NCBI GenBank assembly: GCA_029747015.1
Contig: JAKOGI010001351.1
Coordinates: 37,501-101,500 of the forward strand
DNA from: Carnegiea gigantea
Taxonomy: Eukaryota; Streptophyta; Magnoliopsida; Caryophyllales; Cactaceae
Reading direction: 5' to 3'
Length of the DNA: 64,000 nucleotides
Shown here: piece after piece, positions 11,300-24,329 of the stretch
Layout of the letters: each line of letters begins with the position of its first letter
Numbering within the stretch: position 1 is the stretch's first letter
Notes under the pieces: model-generated
The model's database searches: none
Seen by the model: only the letters and a program-made list of their open reading frames with translations
Told to the model about the DNA's origin: nothing
Program-made: the position numbers and the translations under genes

Positions 11300-12530
11300 A
11301 TGTACCCGAACTACCTCACCTCCTATCTGAACTCACTGGGTGGTTTGTGGAGTATCAGACACTCCACATCCTCCTCTATAAGAAGTTTCAGGAACGACTT
11401 GAATCTTTGACCATTAACCTTTTACTTAGTTCCATAAGCAGGATCCTGTATCTCAGCTGCTCTATAAGAAAACATGTGAGTAACAACAAAGGGACCCATC
11501 AAGTAGGACCTAAGCTTTCCTAGGAATAGGTGCAATCCCGAATCACATAAGAGTACTTTCATGCTTGAAGCAAAGTCCTTCCTAAGAATCATCCTATCAT
11601 GAGCCAACTTCTCCCTCTCTTTGGACAATCTATCATTCTCATACGCCTAAGTTCGAATCTCCTCTAACTCGCTTAACCACAGTCTCCTCTCCTCACTTGC
11701 TGTAGTAAGATCATAGTTGAGGGTCCTAATAGCCCACTAAGCTCGATGCTCAAACTCAATTGGAAATTGACAAGGCTTCCCATAGACTACCTTATAGGGT
11801 GACATACATAAGGGTGTCTTGTAAGACATCCTGTAGGCCCATAAAGCATCGATAAGCTTGTCGGTCCAATTCTTCTTATTTCTTTTGACAGTTTTCTCTA
11901 AAATCTGCTTGATCTGCTTGTTAGAAACCTCAACCTGCTCACTGGTATTTGGATGATAAGGAGTGGCTAGCCTATGAACAATAGAGTATCGTCTCATCAA
12001 TGAATCAAAAGATTAGTTTTTGAAATGTGTACCTTGATCACTAATAATAGCACAAGTAATGCTATGCCTAGAAAAGGTGCTTTCCCTCAAAAACTTCACC
12101 ATAACTTTAGCCGCATTAGTCCTAGTGGGCATAGCCTTAATCCCCTCAGATACATAATCAACAGCTAGCAAAATACACTCATTCTGATAAGAAATTAGGA
12201 ACCTTCCCATAAAATCTATACCCCACACATCAATGATCTCAACTATAATAATGGGGTTGAGGGACATCATATCCCTCCTAGTGATATGACCTAACTACTG
12301 ACATCTAGGGCATCTCCTATAGTACTCATAAGCATCTGTAAACAACATAGGCCAATACTCAAGAACTTTAGCTGCTGTTGTTTTCCTACTAAAGTGCCCT
12401 CCACAGGTCATGACAGAATGACAAGATACTCCTAGCCTCATGATCTGAGACACAACTCGTAATAATCTATTCAGAATAATATTTAAACAAGTAAGGATCA
12501 TTCGAATATAGAATTTCACCAAGTGCAAAA
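11300..12530 (-). pseudogene. Integrase relic of element B (Athila-like)
   Basis: An HHCC-like zinc region (CHSVMTCGGHF ... CPRCQ, 12295-12420) precedes the catalytic core. The three acidic residues are visible: D in VWGIDFMG, D in IISDQGTHF, and E in SEQVEVSN, 35 residues after the second D. One in-frame TAA at 12013-12015 interrupts the core just after THFKN, and both sides stay in frame. The C-terminal part continues with WAYRMSYKTPLCMSPYKVVY and GLHLFLGKLRSYLMGPFVVT, then decays near 11300. Non-functional as it stands. Confidence 0.85.
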
Positions 12531-12559
12531 ATCTATTCTTGTCATGCTGATTCTAACCC

Positions 12560-14400
12560 TCAGGAATTATACCAGTAATAAAATAGTTCACAATATTAGT
12601 ATTCTAAGGGTCAGACTGAACCACAAATAATTACTCATAAGAGAAGACTCAGAAATTAGGGCCTCAGCACCTTAGCTGACACTATCCTGGACAAGTGGTC
12701 AACAACAGGGTTTTCAGAACCCTTCCTGTTTCTAATCCCAAAATCAAACTCTTATAGAAGGAGCATCCATCTCACAAGCCTGGGCTTAACATACCCCTTT
12801 AAAAGAAGGTCCTTAAGTGCAACATGATCAGTAAAAACAATGACATAAGAACTAATCAAGCAAGGTCTAAACTTTTCAAGAGTGAAGACCACAACTAAGA
12901 ACTTTTGCTGAATCATAGTATAGTTCATCTAGGTATCATTTAATGTGTGTCTAGCATAATAAATCATGGGGGCTTTCTTATTAGTGCGTTATCCTATAAC
13001 ATCCCCAACAACATAGCCAGAGGCATCACACATCAACTTGAAAGGTCCGCCCCGAATGGGAGGATGTAGAATGGTAGCAGTGGTTAGGCTTTCCTTTAGC
13101 TTAGTAAATGCTTCTAAACACTCATCAGAGAAGTGAAAGTATACATCCTTAGTTAGAAGGTTGGACAAAGGCTTAACAATCTTGCTAAAGTCCTTAATAA
13201 ATCTGCGATAAAATCCAGCATGTCTAAGAAAAGACCTAACATCTTTTACACAAGTTAGAGGGGGAAGATTAGTAATCAAATCCCTTTTGGCTTTATCAAC
13301 CTGAATACCATCATCAGAAATAATGTGGCCTGAGAGGATCCATATGTTCACTGTAAAGTGGCACTTGTTTCAATTCAAGGTCAATGCTTTTCCCTGCACC
13401 TTTCTAAAACTTTCCCCAAATTGGTCAAATAATTATCAATAGAAGACCCAAATACAGAAAAATCATCCATGAAAATCTACACACAATGTTCAAGCAAATT
13501 AAAGAATGTAGAAATCTTGCATCTTTGGAAAGTAGTGGAGGCATCACATAAACCAAATGGCATATAACTAAAGGCATAGGTGCCGAATGGACAGGTAAAG
13601 GTGGCCTTTTTCTGATTCTCAGGAGCTATAGAGATATGGGTATAACAGGAGTAACCTTATATAAAACAGTAATATGAGTATCCAGCTAACCTCTCTAACA
13701 TCTAGAGCTGGGAATGTCTGACCCAACACGATAACAGAACACGAACCCGACCCGAACTTACTGAGAGAAACCCAAACCCGTCCAGAACTGAATTGATTTC
13801 AACATGAAGTTGACACGATTTGGCCGTGTGGTATGAAAACATATTATTTTTTAATTTAAGGCAAATCTAGGTTATTTTCAACAGCAATACGAAATTAACC
13901 CATTTATTAAATTGATCGACCCAACCCAACCCGACCCTTTTCCTAACTCTACTAACATCTAGTCCAAGAAAGGAAAGAAAAAATGGTCTTTCCAAGTGGC
14001 AGCATTCAATTTTCTATAATCAATGCAAATTTTCCACCCAAATTAAACACGAGTTTCGATTCGCTCGTTCTTGTCATGTTTAATCACAGTCATACCAGTC
14101 TTCCCAGGAAAGACTAGAATAGTACTAATCCACTTACTATCAAAAATAGGGTATATGATCCTATAGTCCAACCAGTTCAACACTTCCTGCCTAACTACCT
14201 CATGTAGAGTTGGATTTAACCTTCTCTAACAGTCCTGGGTAGGGTCTATTACTGTCCTCTAAATGGATCATGTGCAGCATGACTATAAGGCTAATACCCA
14301 TGATGTCTCTTAGGGTCAATCCTATGGCCTCTTTATTGCCCCTAAGTAACTTAAGCAATTTTTTTCTCTTGGCTTGGTCTAAATCAGACATAGTAATCAT
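12560..14400 (-). pseudogene. Reverse transcriptase and RNase H relic of element B
   Basis: Read right to left: the segment before RT (KLLKLLRGNKEAIG, 14300-14400), the RT core with the FMDD active site (13462-13473), then HAGFYRRFIKDFSKIVKPL (12989-13351), and an RNase H segment with VVFTLEKFRPCLI, FTDHVALKDLL and SENPVVDHLSR. Several stops and frameshifts are present and a 249-bp MITE interrupts the RT at 13703. The pattern is that of Athila-type Ty3 pol. Confidence 0.85.
13703..13951. mobile_element. hAT-type MITE in the RT of element B
   Basis: It starts TAGAGCTGGGAA and ends with the imperfect inverse (CCTAACTCTA). It is flanked by a perfect 8-bp duplication CTAACATC (13695-13702 and 13952-13959), as expected for hAT. 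The inside is rich in CCCGAACC/CCCGACC words. Non-coding. Confidence 0.88.
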
Positions 14401-14745
14401 AGGTAGGGACTCATTAGGACCCAGAAAACATACTTAAGGAAGTCAGGTAGGGGTTTCAAATCAAGTGAGATAACAGAAGTATCATAGGCAGAAACAACAT
14501 AAGCTATAAAGTCCATAGGGCACATGCCAAAGTCAAATACATAAATTCAGGCCTATCATCCATGAAAAAGGACTAATATTCAACAGGAAACTCATCGACA
14601 TGCTCAAATTCTATTTTATCATAAGAAAAATCACCAGCCCAGTTAAGCGTAGAACGATCCACATCACTAAAACCATTAGGCTATCTTAGTAAATTGAAAA
14701 TATTCAAGTCAAGAGTCATATTGCCAAAACATAGTTTCATCATAT

Positions 14746-16018
14746 TGATTGCTGCGGCAAATGCACAACTATTGCAATATAGTTTTAATATCGATCCCAC
14801 AGACACCAAGTGTAGTCTATCGAGTTTTAACCTATCATAAAAGGCAAGACAATTAAATTTTCAGTTGGACATCTCAACTACCTCTATTTAACTATTTAGA
14901 AATTCAATCGAATTAAAAGCATCTAGGGAATTGCTTTGTCTAGTAAAGAATTAGATCATTAGAGATAGTTGTGCACTTTATCTAAATTGGATGATTTAAA
15001 TGAGTGCAATCAAACTAAAGATACAATCTTTTCTTTTGAAACAAACTGAATTGCCTAAACTAACCCAATTAACATTCTTTCAAATATCCCTAGTTTTGTC
15101 TTGGTTAGGGATTCTTGATTGCTAGAATTTTTCTCTTAACAAACAACTCTATTTCAGGCAGTCGTTAAATTAAGTTCTAACTTGTTGTTCTAATAGTGAG
15201 TTTCTCCTTTCAACACTTTACTCAGCTATCAAGTGTATACAACCAAATCTGGGCAAAACTTTCTCATAATAATTCATCCACAAGATAGAATTCAATCAAA
15301 CCAATTGGATAAAGTATAAATATTAAAAATTAGAGATCCAACATCAATACTTTAGCTAACAGGTCCCTAGATTAAGAAAAATTACTCACAGATAATAGAA
15401 TTATTCAAAATCTAAACAAAAGTTCAAGAAGAAAATAGAAGGGAAGAAAAACTTAGTAACAATGGTGGTCTTATATGGCTTTCGAAACTCAAGCCTGCAA
15501 GTGCCAATCTTCCACTCCAAATCCTCTTCTTGCTCTAAAGAAAATTAGAAAAATCCTAAAGCTAATAATAAAAATGAGATTTGGATGCTTTGGTTTTCCT
15601 GTGCTATCCCTTATTGTAGCCAAAAAGAACCTATTTATGCTCAAGCTTAGCCATCCTCAGCCACGAGATGAAGGAAGACAAAAAGACAATAGTTTCAGGC
15701 TTACCATGCATGCATCGTGGCCATCACCACTGAGGGTCCGTGGTTGCCTCTGTCTTAACATTCTTTGGCTCTTCTTTCTTCTCTACGGGCATGGTAACAT
15801 AGGGGCATGGTAACTTAGAGGCATCAGTGGGGAGTCAAAATAAACTAAATTAGGGTCAAATAAGGGCAAAAAGGCCTAGAAACCTGCAAAACACAGAAAA
15901 GAACAATACCCAAGAGTAAGATGGGGAAAAGAGTATAGACTAGAACATAAAGTACATAAGTCTCCCTAAAAATGTAGCAAAACGGCCTTAAAATGGAGTG
16001 CATTCCAAGCATCCATCA
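14746..16018 (-). repeat. LTR 1 of array C
   Basis: It runs from TGATTGC to CATCCATCA, so minus-strand TGATGG...GCAATCA. The adjacent GACTCCCCCATGCTT (16019-16033) is the polypurine tract on the minus strand. A minus-strand TATA-like CATAAATAG lies near 15631-15639. It aligns along its length with 19900-21144. Confidence 0.78.
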
Positions 16019-17879
16019 GACTCCCCCATGCTTAAACCATTGATTGTCCTAAAGCAATCACAAAAACCAGAACTAAAATGAAGAATCTCCTTAGGTAAAC
16101 ATGAGTAGCAACATCAATAGCCTATCAACCGAAGAACCTAGCCCAAAAGTAATGAAAAATATTACAAAACAGATGAGAGAATGAAGTTTTCAAAATAGAA
16201 CAAATACCATCACATTAAACATTAGTCGATCACTTAAATATGCTTAAACAATCACATCGGCAATACATTGGGGAGAGCTAAAAGAATAGGTAGACCCTCA
16301 CTTTAGGAATGGAGCACTCATCACTCATGTGTTTAAAAATATAATGCAGTTCACTCAAATCTCATTCCACAGAAATCAAATCTACCATAAGCCTGATAAG
16401 ACTCTCAAATTTGCCACCACGAGAATACAACGCATGATAGACAATTATGAGGACTTTATTAGGGTTGTAACATGGCTATGGGTAAAGGTAAGAGGGGAAC
16501 AAATACGGTAGGATTTATGAAGCTCAAAGCCAAAGACTATGAATATGAGTCATCTTCACCCAACTTCTCATAAAAAATACTCCTCACACCAAACATCAAT
16601 ACATTTCAAATGCACGAAATAAACCCCGAGTTAATCTAGTATGCAAAAGAGTATTGAAGCATAATAATATAAACTTTATATGAATCCTTGCATTACATTT
16701 GCTCTTTCATCATTTTTTTTAACCTTTTTTCTTTTTTTCCTTTTGTTTCTTGATTTTCTTTTGATTTGGTAACTTTTATTCTTTTTCTTATTTTGGTAAG
16801 AGAAGGATTATGGCAAGAAAAATTGTGCACTTCTCAACTCTTTTTCTAACAACTTGCAAAATTCAACCCAAAATAACTCCAAGGGAAATATCGTATTAAT
16901 CTCTCATTGCATACAAATAAACCACACCCAACAACAATGTCATTATTACCCACTAACTACTTCAAATCTCTGATGAAACACTACAGTCTTGGTGAAAAAG
17001 GTAGAACATGTATTTGGCCAAGGTTCAATATTATAAGTTTGTATCAAGAAAAAGAAAAGGTCAAAAAAGCTCAATCGGGGTAGCAAGGGATAAATCATAA
17101 AATGGGCGACTATTTGATCAATGTAGCTCATAAATTCAAATAATGCCTCATTCATATCGCCTAAACATGCATGCTAAATGTGATATTGAACAAGAGTCAA
17201 AGTAAGTTGTAGAGATTTAGAATCATTGAAAAGCCACACATGAAAAAGAATATGAGACTGAAATGATGAATTAGTCCAAATAAGGCTCAAAGTCTCACAA
17301 CACAACTACCAAAGCTCGATTAGCTCATTAGATCATATGTGCCAGATATTCACGCAAAGATTCATTAAGCAATCAAATCACAGTCAACATGACGGACAAA
17401 ACATGAAGCACATTTCGAAAACTTATAATTAAACTTTTATTCACAAATGGGCATAACAAAAAGGGTCAAAATAAGCTAAAGAAAGCTACACAGTTTAAGA
17501 CTCATCATCGGACGATTTTAATACTTTTTCCCCTTTTTCCTTTTAGTTTTTATTTTTTGTTTTTTTCCTAACGCACTAAATGCAACGAAAAGTTGTTGAA
17601 AATACCAAAATAAGAAAAGAAGCCTAAAAAAAGAAAGAAAAATAAAATAATAAACTAAAAATGAAAACTACTCCTAATTGCAACACATAAAACTAGTCAC
17701 ACATCCACATCACATATATGCACACATAACTCCCCCATTCTTGGACAAAGCATTATCCTCAATGTAAGGACATATAAATTAATGGGGAACAAAAAGAAGA
17801 ACTAAAAAGGAGGATGGGGATAAGAAGGAAGGTGGGATGAGAAATATGCAAGTCTCACCAAGTCTCTAAACAGGCTCTA
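16019..17879 (-). other. 3' non-coding internal region of array C, copy 1
   Basis: No gene is seen. Bases 16019-16858 recur at 21145-21803 and 38731-38951. Near 17735-17760 the minus strand reads TTGAGGATAATGCTTTGTCC followed by a G-run, a motif typically found downstream of ORF1/pol in Athila-like elements. Confidence 0.6.
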
Positions 17880-19112
17880 AAGTCTTGGAAGTATTCGTTT
17901 TGGAGACAATCATCCCACCGAACTGATCATGCCGCTCCTGGATAAAATCACGGAGTGCAGTATGTTCAGTTTGAATGTAAGCTCAGAGGGATGCTTGCTC
18001 GTCTTGAGTGGACTGTAGGGTAGCATGCAAACCAGCATAATCTGAGGAGGAGAACAGTTGGGATGAATGAGAGGCCCTAAGGTGAGGTGAGGAAGGAGGT
18101 GGTGCGGGTTGCGCCAACTTTTTGCCACCCAGCAAAAAGTATAGATTGGCCCGGTTCACAAGAATGGTTCGTTCAACATTAGGTAGAGGTATGAGACAGT
18201 TCTCAAGATAAAACCAACAAACACACCAGCCTCTGCCACCTTACAAATTTCATTTGTTTAAAATCGGCTAAGTTTAATAGCTTGGAACCAGGAACTATGT
18301 CGTTAGGGTTTGGATCTACCCCTACCGACCTAGCAATGGGGGTAATAAGGCCCCTAACAACGATCCTCTATACAGAACTAGTGGCAGCACTATGCAACTG
18401 ATTAACCAAGGATGAACCAGGGTCAAGTCGGTCACCTCAGACCATGCTATGCAAAAATATAATTTAGATAAGCGAGGGACATTCAAACTATCCTCTTTTG
18501 CAAATAAACCACATGTAAGCTATCGTTGGGCTACTCGAATACAGGGTTTCTAAGAACAATGTCTTTAGAGTTGCTTATACCATAATGACGATACCTAAAA
18601 AGTTCATGCCAAAATGCATTCAGATTAAATTCTCTAGGGACATGTCGATAAGGTAAGTCTATACTCGGTGGTAAACCGAATATGCTTTTAAAGGCATTTA
18701 AGTTGAGTTCATAAAACTCCCTGTTTTGATAGAAGGAAATGTATCCTTCTTGACATCGTGACCTCCACATATAATGTGTGCTCAAACATTCAAGGGTGAA
18801 GTCACGATAAGTGTGGTCTCCAATCTCTAAAAATTTCACTATACCTCCCCTAGCAAACAACCAACGGACATCATCCAACAAACCCAATCTAGCCAATAAA
18901 TCCTCTCCATAATAACGAGTAGCAACAACTAACTTACTACTCAAATTATTGTATATAGCAATATGCTCGGGATGTGTTAAGCCAAGGGGGTTAGAGATAT
19001 TACCTCGGTTTCGCATGTTTGGTGAGGTGCGAGAAGTTCGAGATGCTCTTTGAGGTGCTTAACTAAATGTTCCTGCCTCTTGGGCGATTCTTGCCTTCAT
19101 CTTAGGTGCCAT
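17880..19112 (-). pseudogene. Athila-type ORF1/Gag-like protein of array C
   Basis: The probable start is the minus-strand ATG at 19112. An in-frame TAA follows after 17 codons and the frame then stays open to 18531. The open part (161 residues from 19016) contains ATRYYGEDLLARLGLLDDVR, then YRDFTLECLSTHY and FYELNLNAFKSIFGLP. This is the ATHILA ORF-1 / putative plant transposon protein pattern. Downstream, in other frames, come LVDQLHNAATSSVYRGI and ITPIARSVGVDPNP, known ORF1 continuation blocks, and a Gln/Ser-rich tail near 17910-18128. Multiple lesions make it non-functional. The product would bind element RNA or form particles; this is inferred from family. Confidence 0.75.
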
Positions 19113-19899
19113 TGAAATGGTGAAATGAATGGGTGAAAAGTTAAAAATCTAATTAGAGTGAAAAACGAAAAAGAAAAGAGCTAAAAATACAAAATTTGAG
19201 GGAAAAAAGGTGAAATAGGAAGAAAAACGAAAGAAAAAGAGAGAATTCGAAAAAATGGAGGTTGAAGTGGAGTTGGTGAAACTTGGCGTATGAGGATGGG
19301 TAGAATGTGAGAGAAAGAGATCAAGAAATGAGAAAATTTAAGAAGATTTAGTGAAAAAGTGAAAAAAAATGAGAAGAAAGGAGAGAAATTTGAGGAAAAA
19401 TGATGAAAAATTAAAGGTTTAAGAGGTGGTGGTTATGCACGTTTTAGATATAGAAGGAGAAAGTTTAGAGAGAGAAGGTATGAAGAAGTGAGGAAGATGA
19501 AAGGATGTCGAGTCAAAAGGGCATGAAAAACCCTTGGTCGCGGACGGTGAGCCTTACCACGGACCATGGGGTCCACTACGGATAGTTCATGGTGAGCTCT
19601 GTCTCCAAGTTTTCTTCAATTTGCCAAGCAGCTCCTCCACAAACTAGACTAGATATGAGGGATTCATGGAGAACTCTGGAATAGACGCTAAAACTCTCTT
19701 ATTGTTTTTTTGTGATTTTTTTGATGTTTTTTTTCACTATTCTATTGCATCTTTGCTTGCTCGAATTTTGTTCCCTTCTCGTTTTTGTTTTACTTTTTTT
19801 TCATGCTTTTCTCTTTATTTTATATTTTTTTTGAAAAATAAAACAATATATACAATCAAAGAAAAGAAAAACTGGGAAACGAAAATAAATAAAAGAACT
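19113..19899 (-). other. 5' leader of array C, primer binding site not found
   Basis: The region between LTR 2 and the ORF1 start is A/G-rich on the + strand with runs of GAAAAG and TTTTTT. Next to LTR 2 the minus strand reads AGTTCTTTTATTT where F, the related element, reads AGTTTTTTTGGCACCGTCG. The tRNA-complementary block is missing. Confidence 0.6.
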
Positions 19900-21144
19900 T
19901 GATTGCTATCGCAAGTGCACGACTATTGTAGTATAGTTTTATATCGATCCCATAGAGACCAAGTGTAATCTATGGAGTTTTAACCTATTATAAAAGGCTG
20001 AGCAAGTAAATTTTCAATTGGATATCTCAACTACTTCTATTTAACTTTTTGGAAATTCAATCGAATTAAAAGCATCCGGGAAATTGCTTTGCCTAGTAAA
20101 GAGTTGGATTGTTGGATATAGTTATGCACTTAATTTAAATTAGATGAGTCAAAGAAGTGCAATCAAACTAAGGATTCAATCTTTTCTTTAAAAAAAAAAA
20201 AAACTCAATTGCCTAAACTAACCTAAATAACATTCTTTCAAATATCCTTGGTTTAGTTTTGGTTAGGGATTCTTGATTGCTAGAATTTTCCTCTTAACAA
20301 ACAACACTATTTCAAGTAGTCGTTAAATTAAGTTCTAACTTATTGTTCTAATAGTGAGCCTCTTCTTTCATTATTTTACTCAACTATCAAGTGTATGCGA
20401 GCAAATCTGGCTAAAACGTGTTCATAACAACTCGTCCACAAGATGGAATTCAATCAAACCAATTAGATGAAGTACAAATCTAAAAAATTTGAGATCCAAC
20501 ATTAATACTTTGACTAACAAGTCCCTAGATTAGGAAAAATTACTCACACATAATGGAATTATTCAAAATCTAAACAAAAGTTCAAGAAGAAATTAGAAAG
20601 GAAGAAAAACTTAGCAACAATGGTGGTCTTTAATGTCTTCCCAAACGCCAAGCCTCTAAGCGGCAATTTTGCACTCCTGATCCTCTTCTTACTCTAAAGA
20701 AAATTAGAAAAATGCTAAAACTAATGATAAAAATGAGAGTTGGATGCTTTGATTTTTTTGTGCTCTCCCCTATTTCAGCTAAAAAGAACCCTGTTTATGC
20801 TCAAACTCAGCCATCCTCATCCACACGATGAAGGAAGAGGAAAGGGCAACGGTTTCAAGCTTACCACGCATCGTGGCCATCACTAAGGAGGGTCCGTGGT
20901 CGCCCCTATCTCAGCATTCTTTGGTTCTTCTTTCTTTTCAACAAGCATGGTAACTTAGCGCATCCGTGGGGAGATTAGGATCAAAGCAAGGGCAAAAAGG
21001 TCTAGACACCTGCAAACACAGAAAAGAACCATACCCAAGCGTGAAATGGGGAAAAAAACTATAGATTATAACATAAAGTACATAACTCTCCCTAAAAATG
21101 CAGCAAAATAACCCTAAAATGGAATGCATGCTAAGCATCTACCA
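19900..21144 (-). repeat. LTR 2 of array C
   Basis: TGATTGCTATCGC at 19900 to CATCTACCA at 21144, aligned with LTR 1 by eye over its full length with many substitutions and small indels. It serves as 5' LTR for the left unit and as 3' LTR for the truncated right unit. Confidence 0.77.
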
Positions 21145-21803
21145 AACTCCCTCATGCTTGATCCATTGCTTGTCCTTAAGCAATCATGAAAACCAAAACT
21201 AAAATGAAGAATCTCCTCAAGTAAACATAAGCAGCAACATCAATAGCATATCAACCGAGAAAGTAAGCCCTAAAGTGATGAAACATATTACCAAACAGAT
21301 GAGAGAATGAAGTTTTCAAAATAAAATGAATACCATCACATGAAACATTGAATCGATCACTTAAATCTGCTTAAACAATCATATCAGCACATACATTTGG
21401 GAGAGCTAAAAGAACAGGTAGACCCTCACTTTAGGAATGAAGCACTCATCACTCATGTGTTTAAAAATATAATGCGATTCAGTCAAATTTCATTCCAAAG
21501 AAATCAAATCTACCATAAGCTTGACAAGACTCTCAAATTTGCCAGCACGAGAAAGCAACGCATGCTAGACAATCATGAGGACTTTGTTAGGGTTGTAACG
21601 GGGCTCTCGTAAAGGTAAGAGGGGAACAAATATGGTGGGATTTATGGAGCTCAAAGCCAAAGACAATGAGTATGAATCATCTTCCCACAACTTCTCTAAA
21701 AAAATACTCCTCGCACCAAACACTAATACATTTCAAATACACAAAATAAACCCCGAGTTGATGGAGTATGCGAAAAAGTGTTGAAGCATAATAATATGAA
21801 ATT
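21145..21803 (-). repeat. Second internal copy of array C, left part
   Basis: It matches 16019-16670 (shared AACTAAAATGAAGAATCTCC, CAGATGAGAGAATGAAG and CTCACTTTAGGAATG). It stops at the edge of the D LTR at 21804. Confidence 0.8.
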
Positions 21804-23252
21804 TATACGATAATTTTGAGTGAAAAATAAAAGGCCGCAATTTTATGACTATCGTCGTAGTGCTTGAGGGTTGTCTCCCTAGGAATGAGGATGAGATTAA
21901 GGTCGCTAAGCACAAAGTTAAACTAATCTAGCATCATTCTAAGCAAATTAAACAATAAGTGAATAAAAGGATGTAGCTATCAATCACTATAACCTAAATG
22001 AGGCATTGTATAACATCAAGTCAAGGCAACCAAAATATAATCAAATCAAAAGAAAATAGAAAACATAGCAGCAGGGGAGGGGGAAATCTCGGCTCTTTTA
22101 GCAGCATTCAAACAACAATAGAGCTTATAAAAACTAAACCGAGAATTGCTCAAACATGGCAGAATCGCCATTAACCTATTGTCAAGCAGAACAAAAATAG
22201 GGCAGGGGTGAGATTGCTAGCAACGGATCATTAACCCAGCAAGCTTAAACCATAAGTCATAACTTCATCAAAACTAATGAACTACAAGTACAACCTGACA
22301 TTCATAACCCAGCAACCCAGCAAGCACAATCGAAGAGTATAGAAAATAGAACCAAACACATGAAGAGGAGAACAAGGCATTCGAAAGAAAACCACCAAAT
22401 TGAACCCAAACTTGCAGTTCCCTAAACTAAACAAAAGAGCTCACAAACAGCTCAAAATCACAAATTCCAACTCAGACTCGAAACTAAAATCCGACACAAA
22501 CAAGGGAGGTGAAATTGAGAATTACATCAAACGAAATCCAGAAATTTAATAGCACACCAAAATTCATCATCAAAGCATACTCCAAATTAATCAAACAAAG
22601 CTTAATTGCAAGCTAAAGAATGAATCCACTAGTCTGAATCCAAAATGGAAACAAACCCTAAATTATGAATAATTAGAATTAAAACGAAAAATACCCTCAA
22701 ATTAAACCTAAAAACGTAAACTAAACCTAGGTTAAAACCTAATTACCTAGCTTCTGGTGCCGCAACCTCAATTTATAGCTGAACCCATCAATCTCGACCC
22801 TTCAATTAACAATATTGTGGATGGTGGGAGATGATGCAGGCTGGCGTGCTATGCTGGCGCTCGGTGCCGGTGAAGATGGATGAAGGAGATGATGGATGTG
22901 GTTGAGAGCAAGATAGAGCGAGAGATGGCAATGGTGGAGAGCTGAGATGGGATGAAGAAGACAGATCACCAAGAATGGGGGGGAATGTTGGGCTCTTTTG
23001 CTGGTGAGAATCGAGAGAGGAGAAAGAAAATTAAGGGGAAAGGGGATAACTCAGTCATGTGCGAGGCGCGTACGAGGCTAGGGTGGGATAGATTTAGTTT
23101 TTTTTTTTTGGTTTTTGCCTTGGTTTTTCCTTAATTTATTCAACACCTACAAAGAAAATAAAATCAAATAAAAATATAAAAATAAAAATTATTACGAGCA
23201 TAAATAAGGTATATAGGTATTGTATAAATTATCATAATTTTCGATGCAAACA
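21804..23252 (-). repeat. 3' LTR of element D (left copy)
   Basis: It pairs with 37263-38730 over its length, for example the AGGTGAA...TTGAGAATTA, CAAACCCTAAATTA and GAACCCA-C-AATCTCGACCC blocks. The left terminus reads TATACGA instead of the TGTACGA of the other copy. Confidence 0.82.
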
Positions 23253-24329
23253 AATTCCCCCACTTCTAGATTTTGCTCGTCTTTGAGCAAAACAAACTAA
23301 ACTAAATAAAAATAAATGAAAACTAAGAAAATCTTAACTTACTTTTGTAGGAATCACGGTTGCATTTAGTGTATGCAACAAGCCCTTTAAACCCCTCGGT
23401 TTCTCAAGTGGACGAGTGAGGTCTCGTGAGGGTTTTTAAGTGCAATACCCACAAAACTTATTTTAAAAATAAAGGAAAATCTTCTTGGTTTTTGTAAAAC
23501 ATTAACATATATACAAGTAATTGGGAAATCATATACACGATTCAGGCAATTGTATCAACCTAGTAACCAAGTCACAAAAGTATATACAAATAGAATGTAC
23601 AATCAAAAGATAACTAAGTCAAAGGAAGCATCCCCACTCTCATTTTTCACCCCACACACAATATGCAATGATATGTACACCTGGGTGCATGTACTAATGT
23701 ATATTAATCCTTATGAGCCAAGCTGCTAACATCGATACGATCCCTATTTCCTTACCTAATTGCGTTATTTGCTCCGATTTTTTCCCCTTTTTTTCATTTT
23801 CATTTCTTCTTCTTTTTTTTTTTTCAAGTATAAAACCCACTTGACTTACAAATATTCGGATCTTCTCCAAAAAGGGGCGTTATTAGAATGTGCAACACAC
23901 TTATTTCGTTGCCTAAACAGATGTGAAATCCAATAAACTAACACATATTCAAGTCAATTAAAGATATGAAATAAAGATATTGGCTATGAACATTGGTGCC
24001 CGGGTTTTTTTATTCACTTTTTGGGTTTTTTCTTTCTTTTTTTTTCAGCATTTTTCAAGAGCTTAGAAGGCAATTTCGACAAATAAATCTCATGTCAACT
24101 TAACAAGAAGCTCCTAAGAATTGACGATAAAGTTAACAAGGTAGGCACAAAATTGCACATATGAGATAGGGTCATTATAAAGAATCGAATCTATATCCTC
24201 AACTAGACAGCTCATCATGCAAACTCTGTCTACGTATAACTCAATGACCTAGCAACATGTGATCAAAACTACCAAAGAAAGCACACAAATTCTAAAAGAA
24301 AAACAAAAATCTTTTTGAATTTTTGAAAT
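23253..24329 (-). other. 3' internal non-coding DNA of element D
   Basis: It lies between the D polypurine tract and the copia insertion. It shares short blocks with 10060-10170 of element B and contains T-rich tracts. No coding sequence was seen. Confidence 0.6.

Larger units (their letters stand above)
8567..14745 (-). mobile_element. Athila-like Ty3 element B, right (5') half missing
   Basis: Read on the minus strand, from right to left, are a protease-RT spacer, RT, RNase H, integrase, a non-coding tail, a polypurine tract and a 3' LTR. The left border is the LTR end at 8567 inside the gag relic of H. The right border, at 14745, is an abrupt junction with array C. Gag, the protease core and the 5' LTR are absent. 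Two MITEs (10788-11004 and 13703-13951) are inserted in it. Confidence 0.75.

Noticed and set aside
18117..18180. Possible tRNA-like or hairpin structure
   Set aside because: No cloverleaf with TPsiC-type consensus could be built. It is inside ORF1 of array C.
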